From NCBI RefSeq assembly GCF_009835145.1, contig NZ_APKE01000026.1:110475-174474 (forward strand): a DNA stretch of 64,000 bases. The letters are read 5' to 3'. The translations under genes and the position numbers were made by a program. The notes beneath the pieces were generated by a model that searched no databases, was not told the origin of the DNA, and was given only the letters and a program-made list of their open reading frames with translations. Positions 49,436-59,532 of this stretch are shown here, in pieces. Within the stretch, counting starts at the first letter, position 1; each line of letters opens with the position of its first letter. The DNA comes from Profundibacterium mesophilum KAUST100406-0324 (GTDB taxonomy: Bacteria; Pseudomonadota; Alphaproteobacteria; Rhodobacterales; Rhodobacteraceae).

Positions 49436-50868
49436 ACGCCGCCGCAACCAAGCTGCCCACCGAGATGGGCGCCATCCACTTCGTCGGCATCGGCGGGATC
49501 GGCATGTCCGGCATCGCCGAGGTGCTGCTCAACCACGGCTACCGCGTCCAGGGATCGGATCTGAAGCATTCCAAGATCACGCGGCGGCTCGAGGAACTCG
49601 GCGCGGTGATCTACGAGGGGCAGAGCGCCGACAACCTCGCGCAGGCGGAAGTCGTGGTGATCTCCTCCGCGATCAAGGCGGGCAATCCCGAGCTCGACGC
49701 CGCCCGCGCCCGCGGCATGCCGGTGGTGCGCCGGGCGGAAATGCTGGCCGAGCTGATGCGGCTCAAGTCGAACATCGCGGTCGCCGGCACCCATGGCAAG
49801 ACCACCACGACCACGATGGTCGCGGCGCTGCTCGACGAGGGCGGGATCGACCCGACGGTAATCAATGGCGGCATCATCCATGCCTATGGATCGAATGCCC
49901 GCGTGGGCACCGGCGACTGGATGGTGGTCGAGGCCGACGAGAGCGACGGCACCTTCAACCGCCTGCCGGCCACGATCGCGATCGTGACCAATATCGACCC
50001 CGAACACATGGAGCATTGGGGCAGCTTCGACCGGCTGCGCCAGGGTTTCGTCGATTTCGTCTCGAACATTCCCTTCTACGGGCTGGCCGTCTGCTGCACC
50101 GATCATGCCGAGGTCCAGAGCCTCGTCGGCAAGATCACCGATCGGCGCGTCACCACCTTCGGTTTCAACGCCCAGGCCGATGTGCGCGCCATCAACCTGC
50201 GCTACGAGGCGGGTTGCGCGCATTTCGACATCGCGCTGCAGGCAGAAAAAAAGGTGATCGAGGGATGCGTCCTGCCGATGCCGGGCGATCACAATGTCAG
50301 CAACGCCCTTTCGGCGGTCGCGGTGGCACGCCATCTGGGCATGAAGGGGGCCGAGATCCGCAAGGCCCTGGCCGAATTCGGCGGCGTGAACCGCCGCTTC
50401 ACCCGGGTTGGCGAGGTCGACGGCGTGACGGTGATCGACGATTACGGCCATCACCCGGTCGAGATCGCGGCCGTGCTCAGGGCCGCGCGGCAGGCCACGA
50501 GCGGCCGGGTGATCGCGGTGCATCAGCCGCACCGCTACTCGCGGCTGCATTCGCTCTTCGAGGATTTCTGCGGCGCCTTCAACGATGCCGATGTGGTCGC
50601 CATCTCGGAGGTGTTCTCGGCCGGCGAGACGCCGATCGACGGTGCCGGGCGCGATGATCTTGTCGCCGGGTTGATCCGGCATGGCCATCGCCATGCCCGT
50701 GCCATCGTTTCGGAGGATGATCTGGAGCGCCTGGTGCGCGAGCAGGCCGGACCGGGCGACATGGTCGTTTGCCTCGGGGCCGGCACCATCAGCACTTGGG
50801 CCAATGCCCTTCCGGACCGGCTGCGCCGGGCGGGCGTCACGAAACAGGTAAACAGGAGAACGATGTAA
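49432..50868 (+). CDS. murC: UDP-MurNAc-alanine ligase MurC
   Basis: 478 residues from ATG 49432, which overlaps the murG stop; a much longer open frame upstream runs through murG in another frame and is not coding. Motifs: [36 protein letters not shown] (about 119-136), [25 protein letters not shown], and [15 protein letters not shown]. Joins L-Ala to UDP-MurNAc, the first peptide step. It shares its last base with the next gene's start (TAATG). Confidence 0.95.
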   Translation: MNAAATKLPTEMGAIHFVGIGGIGMSGIAEVLLNHGYRVQGSDLKHSKITRRLEELGAVIYEGQSADNLAQAEVVVISSAIKAGNPELDAARARGMPVVRRAEMLAELMRLKSNIAVAGTHGKTTTTTMVAALLDEGGIDPTVINGGIIHAYGSNARVGTGDWMVVEADESDGTFNRLPATIAIVTNIDPEHMEHWGSFDRLRQGFVDFVSNIPFYGLAVCCTDHAEVQSLVGKITDRRVTTFGFNAQADVRAINLRYEAGCAHFDIALQAEKKVIEGCVLPMPGDHNVSNALSAVAVARHLGMKGAEIRKALAEFGGVNRRFTRVGEVDGVTVIDDYGHHPVEIAAVLRAARQATSGRVIAVHQPHRYSRLHSLFEDFCGAFNDADVVAISEVFSAGETPIDGAGRDDLVAGLIRHGHRHARAIVSEDDLERLVREQAGPGDMVVCLGAGTISTWANALPDRLRRAGVTKQVNRRTM

Positions 50869-51131
50869 TGTTGCCTTTAGTACTTGCCCTTGGATGGGCG
50901 CTCGCGGCGCTGGCCGTCATCAAGTTGCCGGCACGTCGCCAGCAGGCAGCCGGTATGATGCTGCTGATTTCGGGCGCGGCGCTCATCGGCTGGACATGGT
51001 GGCAGTTCGGTGGCTGGGAGGCCGCGACAATGGCGGTCGGCGCCATTTCCCTCTCCCGCAACCCGATCAAGCACCTGGAACGCTGGACCAGCTCGCAGAT
51101 GGGCGCAACCGTGGAAGGAAGCAGCCGATGA
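50868..51131 (+). CDS. Small membrane protein between murC and murB (87 aa)
   Basis: 87 residues starting at ATG 50868, which shares one base with the murC stop. Two hydrophobic helices: residues 3-18 (PLVLALGWALAALAVI) and about 29-45 (GMMLLISGAALIGWTWW), then a short polar tail. No known domain. Ribosome coupling with murC and overlap with the next gene (ATGA) make it a genuine dcw member; its role in cell-wall synthesis is unknown. Confidence 0.8.
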   Translation: MLPLVLALGWALAALAVIKLPARRQQAAGMMLLISGAALIGWTWWQFGGWEAATMAVGAISLSRNPIKHLERWTSSQMGATVEGSSR

Positions 51132-51406
51132 CCCCCTCTCTGATCGCCGCCTGCGTCTGGATGATCACCGCCAATGTCGCGGCCCTCATGCCAAGCCGGC
51201 ACGGGCACTGGCCCGCGGCCATAGCGCTGATGACGGTCGGGTTGCCGCTTCTGGGCTGGACCGTGTTGCAGAACGGGCCGTGGATCGGCCTGCTGGTTCT
51301 GGGCTGCGGCGCGTCGCTGCTGCGCTGGCCGCTCTATTATGGTCTGCGCCGGGTGCTGCGCCCGCGCCAAGGCGGCGCCGCGGCCCCCGCCTTCGCGGCG
51401 GAATGA
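51128..51406 (+). CDS. DUF2484-family small membrane protein (92 aa)
   Basis: 92 residues from ATG 51128, overlapping the previous stop by four bases. Three hydrophobic segments ([53 protein letters not shown]) and a basic tail. The [20 protein letters not shown] to [12 protein letters not shown] pattern matches DUF2484, found in Rhodobacterales between murC and murB. No function is known. Likely inner membrane. Confidence 0.82.
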   Translation: MTPSLIAACVWMITANVAALMPSRHGHWPAAIALMTVGLPLLGWTVLQNGPWIGLLVLGCGASLLRWPLYYGLRRVLRPRQGGAAAPAFAAE

Positions 51407-51410
51407 TCCG

Positions 51411-52358
51411 ATGGCCGGGCCGCTGATCGACCGCCTGCCGCAGGTCCGCGGCCGTCTCAGCCCGGCATTCGGGCTGGCGGCCGTGACCTGGCTGCGGGTC
51501 GGCGGGCCGGCGGAGGTGCTCTTCCAGCCCGCCGACCCCGAGGATCTCATGGCCTTTCTCGGCGCGCTCGATCCCGAGATCCCGGTCTTTCCCATGGGCG
51601 TCGGGAGCAATCTCATCGTGCGCGACGGGGGCTTGCGCGGCGTGGTGATCCGGCTCGGACGCGGCTTCAACGAGATCGCGGTCGAGGAGGGCGAGATCCG
51701 CGCGGGGGCCGCCGCGCTCGATGCGCATGTGGCGCGCAAGGCCGCCGATGCCGGGCGCGATCTGACCTTCCTGCGCACCATTCCCGGTGCGGTCGGCGGC
51801 GCGGTGCGGATGAATGCCGGATGCTACGGCGCCTATGTCTCCGACCACCTGGTCGGCGTCGACGCGATCACGCGGTCCGGCGAGCGCATCACCCTGCGGG
51901 CGGAGGATCTGCGCCTGGGCTATCGCAGCAGCGAGCTTCCAGAGGGCTGCGTGCTGACCGGTGCGCGTTTCGCCGCCGACCCCGCCGATCCCGAGACCCT
52001 GCATGCTCACATGCAGGGGCAGCTCGAGCGCCGCGATGCGACACAGCCCACGCGCGAACGCAGCGCCGGAAGCACCTTCCGCAACCCCTCGGGCGCCAGC
52101 TCCACCGGGCGCGCCGATGACAGCCATGCCCTGAAGGCTTGGAAGCTGATCGACGATGCGGGGCTTCGCGGCGCCAGGCGGGGCGGCGCGCAGATGTCGC
52201 CCAAACATCCGAATTTCCTCGTGAATGCCGATGATGCGAGCGCCGCCGACCTGGAGGCCCTGGGCGAGGAGGTCAGAGATAAGGTATTCCAAAACAGCCA
52301 GATTCGGTTAGAGTGGGAGATAAGGCGCGTCGGTGATCCGGCAGTGCCCGAACGCTGA
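51411..52358 (+). CDS. murB: UDP-N-acetylenolpyruvoylglucosamine reductase MurB
   Basis: 315 residues from ATG 51411. FAD-binding fold with [32 protein letters not shown] and [21 protein letters not shown]. The active-site Ser is in [13 protein letters not shown], and the C-terminal Glu is in [18 protein letters not shown]. Type I/II assignment not attempted. It reduces the enolpyruvyl group to lactyl with NADPH, giving UDP-MurNAc. MurA is not in this window. Confidence 0.95.
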   Translation: MAGPLIDRLPQVRGRLSPAFGLAAVTWLRVGGPAEVLFQPADPEDLMAFLGALDPEIPVFPMGVGSNLIVRDGGLRGVVIRLGRGFNEIAVEEGEIRAGAAALDAHVARKAADAGRDLTFLRTIPGAVGGAVRMNAGCYGAYVSDHLVGVDAITRSGERITLRAEDLRLGYRSSELPEGCVLTGARFAADPADPETLHAHMQGQLERRDATQPTRERSAGSTFRNPSGASSTGRADDSHALKAWKLIDDAGLRGARRGGAQMSPKHPNFLVNADDASAADLEALGEEVRDKVFQNSQIRLEWEIRRVGDPAVPER

Positions 52359-52425
52359 GAAAAAGCAGATCACGAGACGCGCCCTCGGGGACGAGGCGCT
52401 GCGGCTCTAAACAAAGGCGGGGCCG

Positions 52426-53373
52426 ATGAACGGCGCCGGGCAGGCACGAGTGGCGGTGATGTCGAGCAGGACAGCCTCCAATGTCGCCGTCCTGATGGGC
52501 GGACCATCGCGCGAACGTGCGGTGTCGCTTTCGAGCGGGCGCGAATGCGCGGCGGCATTGCGGAGCGAAGGATACCATGTGACCGAGATCGATGCGGGAC
52601 CGGATCTGCCGGCCCGGCTCGTCGATCTGAACCCGGACGTCGTTTTCAACGCGCTGCATGGCCGCTGGGGTGAGGATGGCTGCGTGCAGGGTCTCCTGGA
52701 GTGGATGGGGGTGCCCTATACCCATTCGGGCGTGCTGGCCTCCTCACTCGCAATGGACAAGGAGCGCAGCAAGGAGGCGTTCCGGCGCGCCGGCCTGCCG
52801 GTCGTCCCATCGCTGCTCGCCTTCTCGCGGCATGTCTCCGCCAGCCACGTGATGGACCCGCCCTATGTGGTCAAACCCTATAACGAGGGCTCCTCGGTCG
52901 GCATCTATCTGGTGCGCGATGGGGCGAACGCGCCGCCGATCCTCGCCGATGACATGCCCGAGACAGTCATGGTCGAGCGTTTCGCGCCGGGGCGCGAGCT
53001 GACGACCACGGTGATGGGCGACAGGGCGCTGGCCGTCACCGACATCATCACCGATGGCTGGTACGACTACGATGCCAAGTACACCCAGGGCGGCTCGCGG
53101 CATGTCGTGCCGGCGCAGGTCCCCGCACAGATCCACACCGCCTGCCTCGATTACGCGCAGCGCGCGCATGACGCGCTCGGCTGCCGCGGCGTGAGCCGGA
53201 CCGATTTCCGCTGGGACGAGAGCCGCGGGCTCGACGGTCTGGTCCTGCTCGAGGTCAACACGCAGCCCGGCATGACGCCGACATCGCTGACCCCCGAACA
53301 GGCGGCGCATTGCGGCATCGATTTCGGCGCGCTGTGCCGCTGGATGGTGGAGGACGCCTCATGCGATCGCTGA
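52426..53373 (+). CDS. ddl: D-alanine-D-alanine ligase
   Basis: 315 residues from ATG 52426; ATG 52459 would give 304 residues starting MSSRTASNVAVLMGGPSRER, closer to relatives, so the start is uncertain. ATP-grasp enzyme: NVAVLMGGPSRERAVSL, LHGRWGEDGCVQGLLEWMG, GVLASSLAMDKERSKEAFR, VVKPYNEGSSVGIYLV and LLEVNTQPGMTPTSLTPEQA (metal-binding Glu/Asn). Makes D-Ala-D-Ala for MurF. Overlaps ftsQ by 13 bases. Confidence 0.94.
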   Translation: MNGAGQARVAVMSSRTASNVAVLMGGPSRERAVSLSSGRECAAALRSEGYHVTEIDAGPDLPARLVDLNPDVVFNALHGRWGEDGCVQGLLEWMGVPYTHSGVLASSLAMDKERSKEAFRRAGLPVVPSLLAFSRHVSASHVMDPPYVVKPYNEGSSVGIYLVRDGANAPPILADDMPETVMVERFAPGRELTTTVMGDRALAVTDIITDGWYDYDAKYTQGGSRHVVPAQVPAQIHTACLDYAQRAHDALGCRGVSRTDFRWDESRGLDGLVLLEVNTQPGMTPTSLTPEQAAHCGIDFGALCRWMVEDASCDR

Positions 53374-54251
53374 GACGCGGGGCGCAGGGTAGTGCCGCCC
53401 GGCGCGATCCCGCGCCATCGCGCCTGGCCTACAGGCTCAACCGCCTGGCCCTGACGCCCGCTGTCAGGCGCCTCGTCTCCACCGGCCTGCCGCTCCTTGG
53501 CGTGGCGCTGGCGGGGGCGGTCGTGATCGGCGATGCCGGACGCCGCGAGGCGATGCGCGACTGGAGCGACGAGCTGATCGAGACGTTCCAGAACCGCGAG
53601 ACCTTCATGGTATCCGGGATGCAGGTCGGCGGCGCCTCCGGCCCGCTCGCGCGCGAGATCGGCGCGCTTCTGGGCATCCGGTTCCCGGTCAGCTCATTCG
53701 ACCTCGATCTTGGCGAAATGCAGCGCACCATCGCCGCGCTCGACGCGGTGGAGGCGGCCTCGCTGCGGGTGCGCCCCGGCGGACAGCTGCAGATCGACGT
53801 GCGCGAGCGTCACCCGGCGATCATCTGGCGCAGTGCGGACGGGCTCGAACTGCTCGACCGCCGCGGTCACAGGGTCAAGACCGTCGAGGGGCGCGAGATG
53901 CGCCCCGACCTGCCGCTGATGGCGGGCGAGGGGGCCGGCGCGCGGACCGCCGAGGCGCTGGAATTGGTGGCGACGGGCGCGCTTCTGTCGAGCCGGATGC
54001 GCGGCCTTGCGCGGATCGGCGATCGGCGCTGGGACGTGATCCTCGATCGCGGCCAGCGAATCCTGCTGCCCGAGCGCAACCCTGTCGGCGCGCTCGAGCA
54101 GGTGATAGCGATGCAGCAGGCGCAGGATCTGCTGGGCCGCGATGTCGTGCAGGTGGACATGCGCATGGCCCGCCGGCCGACGGTGCGGATGCAGACGGGC
54201 ACCGCCGGCGAATTGCGCAAGATCAAGCTCAGCGAATTGGGAGCCGACTAG
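53361..54251 (+). CDS. ftsQ: Cell division protein FtsQ
   Basis: 296 residues from ATG 53361, within the end of ddl; an ATG at 53310 is upstream but lies deep inside ddl. A basic cytoplasmic N-terminus of about 45 residues, one membrane helix (about 38-58, LVSTGLPLLGVALAGAVVIGD), a POTRA domain (about 78-148) and the FtsQ beta domain (about 155-285, LELLDRRGHRVKTVEG). It joins FtsL/FtsB with the division ring. Next gene starts on the following base. Confidence 0.9.
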   Translation: MRSLRRGAQGSAARRDPAPSRLAYRLNRLALTPAVRRLVSTGLPLLGVALAGAVVIGDAGRREAMRDWSDELIETFQNRETFMVSGMQVGGASGPLAREIGALLGIRFPVSSFDLDLGEMQRTIAALDAVEAASLRVRPGGQLQIDVRERHPAIIWRSADGLELLDRRGHRVKTVEGREMRPDLPLMAGEGAGARTAEALELVATGALLSSRMRGLARIGDRRWDVILDRGQRILLPERNPVGALEQVIAMQQAQDLLGRDVVQVDMRMARRPTVRMQTGTAGELRKIKLSELGAD

Positions 54252-55586
54252 ATGACCGATCTCTACCAGTCCCAGCGGGCGATGCGTGCCATGCGGCGCG
54301 CCGCCATGCAGCGCGGGGTCATCGCGATCCTCGACGTGGGCACGTCCAAGATCGGTTGCCTGGTGCTGCGCTTCGACGGGCCGGACGGGTTCCGCGCCTC
54401 GGACGGGGTCGGCTCGATGGCGGGGCAGAGCGCCTTCAGGGTGATCGGTGCGGCCACGACGCGCTCGCGCGGGGTGCGCTTCGGCGAGATCGACGCCATG
54501 CAGGAGACGGAGCGGGCCATTCGTCTCGCCGTCCAGACCGCGCAGAAGATGGCGCAGATCAGGGTCGATCACGTGATCGCCTGCGTCGCGGGCGGCGCAC
54601 CGCGCAGCTACGGCCTCGCCGGGCAGATCGATCTCGACGGGGCGCAGGTCACCGAGCAGGACATCGCCCGCGCGATGGCCTCCTGCGAGATGCCGCCGAT
54701 CGGTGAGGGACGCGAGGTCCTGCATGCCCAGCCCGTCAATTTCGCCCTCGACCATCGCAGCGGCCTGAGCGATCCGCGCGGCCAGATCGGCCAGCAGCTC
54801 GCCTGCGACATGCACCTGCTGAGCGTGGAGAGCAACACGCTGGCCAACCTGATCCACTGCGTGAAACGCTGCGATCTCGAGCTCGCGGGGCTGGCGAGCT
54901 CGGCCTATGTCTCGGGGATCTCGAGCCTCATGGAGGACGAGCAGGAACTCGGCGCCGCCTGCATCGACATGGGCGGCGGCGCGACGGGCATGTCGATCTT
55001 CATGAAGAAGCACATGATCTACTCGGACAGCGTGCGGCTGGGCGGCGACCATGTGACCTCCGACATCTCCAAGGGCTTGCAGGTGCCGCTGGCCACCGCC
55101 GAACGGCTCAAGACGATCCATGGCGGCGCGATCGCGACGGGCGTCGACGATCGCGACCTGATCGAGCTGGGCGGCGAGTCGGGCGACTGGGAGCATGACA
55201 GGCGCACGGTCAGCCGTGCCGAGCTGATCGGGATCATGCGCCCCCGCGTGGAGGAGATCCTCGAGGAGGTGCGCATGCGTCTGGACGCCGCCGGGTTCGA
55301 CCACCTGCCGAGCCAGCAGATCGTTCTCACCGGCGGGGCAAGCCAGATTCCCGGCCTCGACGGGCTCGCCCCGCGCATCCTCGGACAACGCGTCCGAATC
55401 GGCCGGCCACTGCGGGTCAGCGGATTGCCCGAGAAGGTCACGGGTGCCGCATTCGCAAGCGCGGTCGGTTTGTGTCTTTTCGCCGCCCATCCGCAGGATG
55501 AATGGTGGGATTTCGAGATCCCGGCGGACCGCTACCCGTCCCGTTCTCTGAAGCGCGCGGTAAAATGGTTCAAAGACAATTGGTAG
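54252..55586 (+). CDS. ftsA: Cell division protein FtsA
   Basis: 444 residues, actin fold: GVIAILDVGTSKIGCLVLRF (phosphate 1), the SHS2/1C domain (about 110-210), ACIDMGGGATGMSIFMKKH (phosphate 2) and IVLTGGASQIPGLDGLA (adenosine). The C-terminus, SLKRAVKWFKDNW, is the amphipathic membrane-binding helix. It ties FtsZ filaments to the membrane. Begins with no gap after ftsQ. A 177-base gap, which probably contains a separate promoter, separates it from ftsZ. Confidence 0.95.
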   Translation: MTDLYQSQRAMRAMRRAAMQRGVIAILDVGTSKIGCLVLRFDGPDGFRASDGVGSMAGQSAFRVIGAATTRSRGVRFGEIDAMQETERAIRLAVQTAQKMAQIRVDHVIACVAGGAPRSYGLAGQIDLDGAQVTEQDIARAMASCEMPPIGEGREVLHAQPVNFALDHRSGLSDPRGQIGQQLACDMHLLSVESNTLANLIHCVKRCDLELAGLASSAYVSGISSLMEDEQELGAACIDMGGGATGMSIFMKKHMIYSDSVRLGGDHVTSDISKGLQVPLATAERLKTIHGGAIATGVDDRDLIELGGESGDWEHDRRTVSRAELIGIMRPRVEEILEEVRMRLDAAGFDHLPSQQIVLTGGASQIPGLDGLAPRILGQRVRIGRPLRVSGLPEKVTGAAFASAVGLCLFAAHPQDEWWDFEIPADRYPSRSLKRAVKWFKDNW

Positions 55587-55763
55587 GACACAGATGTTGA
55601 AGTGCATGCGAAATCCCGCCGATCTGTCAATTCGGCGCGTGAGGTTTTGCAGGGCGTTTGTGTTTTCAGGGTGACGCGAAAGCGCCGATTCTGTAGGATC
55701 GGCAATGAAATAAACGGCGGAAGGCCCTCGCTAGATGGGTCAGGCAAACAGGCGGACAAACCG

Positions 55764-57362
55764 ATGACATTGAATCTCATGATGCCCCAGCAGGACGAGC
55801 TGAAGCCGCGGATTACCGTGTTCGGCGTTGGAGGGGCGGGCGGCAACGCGGTCAACAACATGATCGAGAAGCAGCTCGATGGGGTCGAGTTCGTCGTTGC
55901 CAATACCGATGCGCAGGCGCTGCAGCAGTCGCGGGCCCCGGCCAAGGTGCAGATGGGCGTGAAGGTTACCGAAGGGCTGGGCGCGGGCGCGCGTCCCTCC
56001 GTCGGCGCCGCCGCCGCCGAAGAGACGATCGAGGAGATCGTCGATCACCTCGCGGGTGCGCATATGTGCTTCATCACCGCCGGCATGGGCGGCGGCACCG
56101 GCACGGGCGCCGCGCCGATCATCGCGCAGGCCGCGCGCGAGCTGGGCGTTCTGACCGTCGGCGTCGTCACCAAGCCCTTCCAGTTCGAGGGCGGCAAGCG
56201 GATGCGCCAGGCCGAGGACGGGGTCGAGGCCCTGCAGAAGATGGTCGACACGCTGATCATCATTCCCAACCAGAACCTCTTCCGCCTCGCCAACGAGAAA
56301 ACCACGTTCACCGAGGCCTTCGCGCTCGCCGATGACGTGCTCTACCAGGGCGTCAAGGGTGTGACCGACCTGATGGTGCGCCCGGGCCTCATCAACCTCG
56401 ACTTCGCCGACGTGCGCGCGGTGATGGACGAGATGGGCAAGGCGATGATGGGCACCGGCGAGGCGGAGGGCGAAGATCGCGCCCAGCAGGCCGCCGAGAA
56501 GGCCATCGCCAACCCGCTGCTCGACGAGATCAGCCTGAACGGTGCCAAGGGCGTTCTGATCAACGTGACCGGCGGTCATGACCTCACCCTGTTCGAACTC
56601 GACGAGGCCGCGAACGTGATCCGCGACAAGGTCGACAGCGATGCCAACATCATCGTCGGCTCGACCCTCGACGAAGGCATGTCCGGCCGGATGCGCGTCA
56701 GCGTCGTCGCCACTGGCATCGATACGGTGAAGAAGAGCGGCGAAGAGCCGGGTCCGCGTCGCCGCATGGCCGAGCCGCTCGCCGCCCCGCGCGAAGAAGC
56801 CCCCCAGCAGCCCCAAGGCCAGGGACGCGGCGAAGTCTATGCCGCCGAGCCGCAGCGGGACTGGGCCGCGTCCGGCCGGAGCGAGTCGTTCCATGACCGC
56901 GAGACGCAGCGCCGCGTCGATCCGCAGACCGAGATGACCGAGGATGACGATGGCGGGTTGCCCGCGCCGGCCTACCGCCCAGAGCCTGCGCAGCCGGCAG
57001 CCGAAGCGCCCCAGCCGCGCCGCGCTGCCGGCTATCCTTCGCCGGAAGCCATGGAGCGCCTGCAGGCGGCCGTGCAAAAGGCGCCCTCGGCCGGCACTTC
57101 CGCAGGCGGTCAGTCTGCCAATCCCGGCCAGGGCCACGAGACGCCCAATGCCGGCGGATCGCGCCTCGGCGGCGGGATCAACTCGCTGATCAACCGGATG
57201 ACCGGTCATCCCGAGCAGGGCGGTGAGCGTGCCGCGCATGGCCAGGCCGCCGCCGCGCGCCGCCAGGCGCCCCCGGTGCGGCGCTACGAGGAAGAGCCCG
57301 ACATGAGCCCCGAGGAAGAGCGGATCGAAATCCCCGCCTTCCTGCGCCGGCAGGCCAACTGA
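55764..57362 (+). CDS. ftsZ: Cell division GTPase FtsZ
   Basis: 532 residues from ATG 55764, behind AGGCGGA; the frame is open 54 codons earlier with no FtsZ-like sequence. Tubulin-fold GTPase: [18 protein letters not shown], signature GGGTGTG (about 109-115), [11 protein letters not shown] (T7 loop). Then a long disordered linker (about 330-515, rich in Pro/Gln/Ala/Glu) and the C-terminal peptide [12 protein letters not shown], which binds FtsA and other partners. Long linkers are typical of alphaproteobacteria. Forms the Z ring. A GATTC site (CcrM-type) lies in the upstream gap at 55687-55691. Confidence 0.96.
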   Translation: MTLNLMMPQQDELKPRITVFGVGGAGGNAVNNMIEKQLDGVEFVVANTDAQALQQSRAPAKVQMGVKVTEGLGAGARPSVGAAAAEETIEEIVDHLAGAHMCFITAGMGGGTGTGAAPIIAQAARELGVLTVGVVTKPFQFEGGKRMRQAEDGVEALQKMVDTLIIIPNQNLFRLANEKTTFTEAFALADDVLYQGVKGVTDLMVRPGLINLDFADVRAVMDEMGKAMMGTGEAEGEDRAQQAAEKAIANPLLDEISLNGAKGVLINVTGGHDLTLFELDEAANVIRDKVDSDANIIVGSTLDEGMSGRMRVSVVATGIDTVKKSGEEPGPRRRMAEPLAAPREEAPQQPQGQGRGEVYAAEPQRDWAASGRSESFHDRETQRRVDPQTEMTEDDDGGLPAPAYRPEPAQPAAEAPQPRRAAGYPSPEAMERLQAAVQKAPSAGTSAGGQSANPGQGHETPNAGGSRLGGGINSLINRMTGHPEQGGERAAHGQAAAARRQAPPVRRYEEEPDMSPEEERIEIPAFLRRQAN

Positions 57363-57395
57363 GCCCGGGCAAAGGCTCACGATGATCGAGGAAAG

Positions 57396-57418
57396 AGCCG
57401 GCGCAAGCCGGCTTTTTT
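57396..57418 (+). terminator. Rho-independent terminator of the dcw cluster
   Basis: Stem AGCCGGC (57396-57402) and GCCGGCT (57407-57413) around a GCAA tetraloop, followed by a T-run to 57418. Lies 34 bases behind the ftsZ stop and separates it from lpxC. Confidence 0.93.
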
Positions 57419-57598
57419 CCGTTTCAGGCAAAGACTTGCAAATTCTCGCAGGCGAATTGCGGCCAAAACCCGCCCAACTGCGCGCGCAATGTAACAATCG
57501 GTTGCACAAATTGTGTTGAGACATGGGAGCCTTGCGCCTAGCTCAGTGACACACGCTACCGCCTGTCCGGCCGTGGCGCCGCCCTGCGAGGTCCTGAA

Positions 57599-58531
57599 AT
57601 GCAAACGACGCTGAATACGACCGTTTCCTTCGATGGCATCGGCTTGCACTCGGGCAAGGCCGCGCGCCTTACCCTCGTTCCCGCGCCGGCCGAGCAGGGC
57701 ATCCGGTTCCTGCGCCGTGACGTGACGGACCGCGACCCGCGCATCCTTGCGCGCTGGGACCGCGTGCAGCAGGGCGAACTCTGCACCCGCATCTCCAACG
57801 ACGACGGCGTTCATGTCAGCACGATCGAGCATGTCATGGCCGCGATCTCGGGCTGTGGCATCCACAACCTGACGGTCGAACTCGACGGACCCGAGGTGCC
57901 GATCCTCGACGGATCCTCCGCGCCCTTCGTGGAGGCGATCCTGCGCGCGGGCCTGCGCCGCCTGGGAGCGCCCGTCCGGGCCCTGCGCGTGCTGGAGACG
58001 GTGGAGGTGCGCAACGGTGCCGCCTTCGCGCGGCTGGAGCCTGCCGACGCGCTCGAGATCGACTTCTCGATCGCCTTCGACGATGCCGCGATCGGCCGCC
58101 AGAACCGTGTGATCAGCCTGCGCCGCGACGCCTTCGCTGCCGAACTGGCCGACAGCCGGACCTTCTGCCGGAAGGCCGACGTGGACGCGATGCGCGCCCG
58201 TGGCCTCGCGCTTGGCGGCAGCCTCGAGAACGCGGTCGTGGTCGATGGCGCGCAGGTGCTGTCTCCCGGCGGGCTGCGTCATGCCGACGAGGCGGTGCGT
58301 CACAAGATGCTCGACGCGATCGGCGATCTGGCACTGGCCGGTGCGCCGCTTCTGGCGCGCTACACCGGCAACCGGGCGGGGCACGCGATGACCAATGCCC
58401 TGCTGCGCACCCTCTTCGCACAGCCCGGCGCCTGCCGTCTCGTGGTGGCCGATACCGCCCTGTCGCAGCGTCTTCCCGGCGGCGCCGAGCCGGCGGTGCG
58501 CCCGCAGGAGCGGCAACTGGTGCCTGCGTGA
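57599..58531 (+). CDS. lpxC: UDP-3-O-acyl-GlcNAc deacetylase LpxC
   Basis: 310 residues. N-terminal TTLNTTVSFDGIGLHSGKAA. Zinc ligands by alignment with known LpxC: His78 (in STIEHVMAA), His235 and Asp239 (in VRHKMLDAIGDLALAG), and catalytic His262 (in NRAGHAMTN). PILDGSSAPFVEAI is also characteristic. It commits to lipid A synthesis, so the organism makes lipopolysaccharide. It has its own promoter region (57419-57598), since a terminator precedes it. Confidence 0.96.
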   Translation: MQTTLNTTVSFDGIGLHSGKAARLTLVPAPAEQGIRFLRRDVTDRDPRILARWDRVQQGELCTRISNDDGVHVSTIEHVMAAISGCGIHNLTVELDGPEVPILDGSSAPFVEAILRAGLRRLGAPVRALRVLETVEVRNGAAFARLEPADALEIDFSIAFDDAAIGRQNRVISLRRDAFAAELADSRTFCRKADVDAMRARGLALGGSLENAVVVDGAQVLSPGGLRHADEAVRHKMLDAIGDLALAGAPLLARYTGNRAGHAMTNALLRTLFAQPGACRLVVADTALSQRLPGGAEPAVRPQERQLVPA

Positions 58532-58651
58532 CATGACCGCAGGCCGGCGGCCGTTTTCCCGCCGCTTAGGCGTTTTGCCCTCGATTCATCTGTGTTAAGT
58601 CTGCGCCCGACAAGACCGGCCGGACCGGTTCGGCCAGGTATGGAGCATGTC

Positions 58652-59500
58652 ATGACGGTTCTGTCGCGAGCTTGGGGAAGAAGGTTGGCCTTCGCGGCTG
58701 TCCTGCCACTGGTTCTGGCCGGATGTTCGGGCGGATTCGCCAGCCGTGACGTCCCGCTGGACAGCTTCTCGGCCGAGGAGCTGTTCCTGCGCGGCGAGTT
58801 CGAGATCGAGAGCCGCAACCCCGAGGAGGCGGCGCGTGTCTTCGGTGAGGTCGAACGGCTCTACCCCTATTCCGAATGGGCCCGCCGCGCTGTCATCATG
58901 CAGGCTTTCGCCTATCACCGCGACGAGGATTACGAGAATTCGCGCGCCAGTGCGCAGCGCTATCTCGACTTCTATTCCGGGGAGGAAGACGCGGCCTATG
59001 CGCAATACCTGCTCGCCCTGAGCTTTTATGACCAGATCGACGATGTCGGCCGCGACCAGGGCCTGACATTCCAGGCCCTCCAGGCGCTGCGTGCCGTGAT
59101 CGAGACCTATCCCGACAGCGAATATGCCCGCTCGGCCATCCTCAAGTTCGACCTGGCCTACGACCACCTGGCGGGCAAGGAGATGGAGATCGGGCGCTAT
59201 TATCTCAAGCGCGATCATTATACGGCCGCCATCAATCGTTTCCGCGTCGTGGTCGAACAGTTCCAAACGACGACGCATACGCCCGAGGCCCTCCTGCGCC
59301 TGGTCGAAAGTTATCTCGCCCTTGGCCTGACCGACGAGGCGCGGACCGCGGGCGCCATCCTCGGGCATAATTTCCGCGCCACCCCGTGGTATCAGGACGC
59401 CTATGCACTGCTGACCGGACGCGGACTGACGCTGGAGCCTGCCGGCGAGGGCTGGCTTTCCTCCGTCTACAGGCAGGTCATTCGCGGGGAATGGATCTGA
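58652..59500 (+). CDS. bamD: Outer membrane assembly lipoprotein BamD
   Basis: 282 residues from ATG 58652, eight bases behind GGAG; ATG 58640 is possible. Signal peptide with lipobox LVLAGC, Cys25 as the lipidated residue. Then TPR repeats (about 35-270): SAEELFLRGEFEIESRNPEE, VERLYPYSEWARRAVIMQAF, YPDSEYARSAILKFDLAYDH and KRDHYTAAINRFRVVVEQF. BamD is an essential part of the Bam complex inserting beta-barrel proteins. The order lpxC-bamD-recN is conserved in alphaproteobacteria. Confidence 0.93.
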   Translation: MTVLSRAWGRRLAFAAVLPLVLAGCSGGFASRDVPLDSFSAEELFLRGEFEIESRNPEEAARVFGEVERLYPYSEWARRAVIMQAFAYHRDEDYENSRASAQRYLDFYSGEEDAAYAQYLLALSFYDQIDDVGRDQGLTFQALQALRAVIETYPDSEYARSAILKFDLAYDHLAGKEMEIGRYYLKRDHYTAAINRFRVVVEQFQTTTHTPEALLRLVESYLALGLTDEARTAGAILGHNFRATPWYQDAYALLTGRGLTLEPAGEGWLSSVYRQVIRGEWI

Positions 59501-59532
59501 CCGCGCTGACACCCATCGGAGTGGCTTGATCC

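Noticed and set aside
55602..55763. Earlier start for ftsZ giving 54 extra residues
   Set aside because: The added sequence is unlike FtsZ and overlaps the likely promoter; ATG 55764 has a ribosome site and fits the family.
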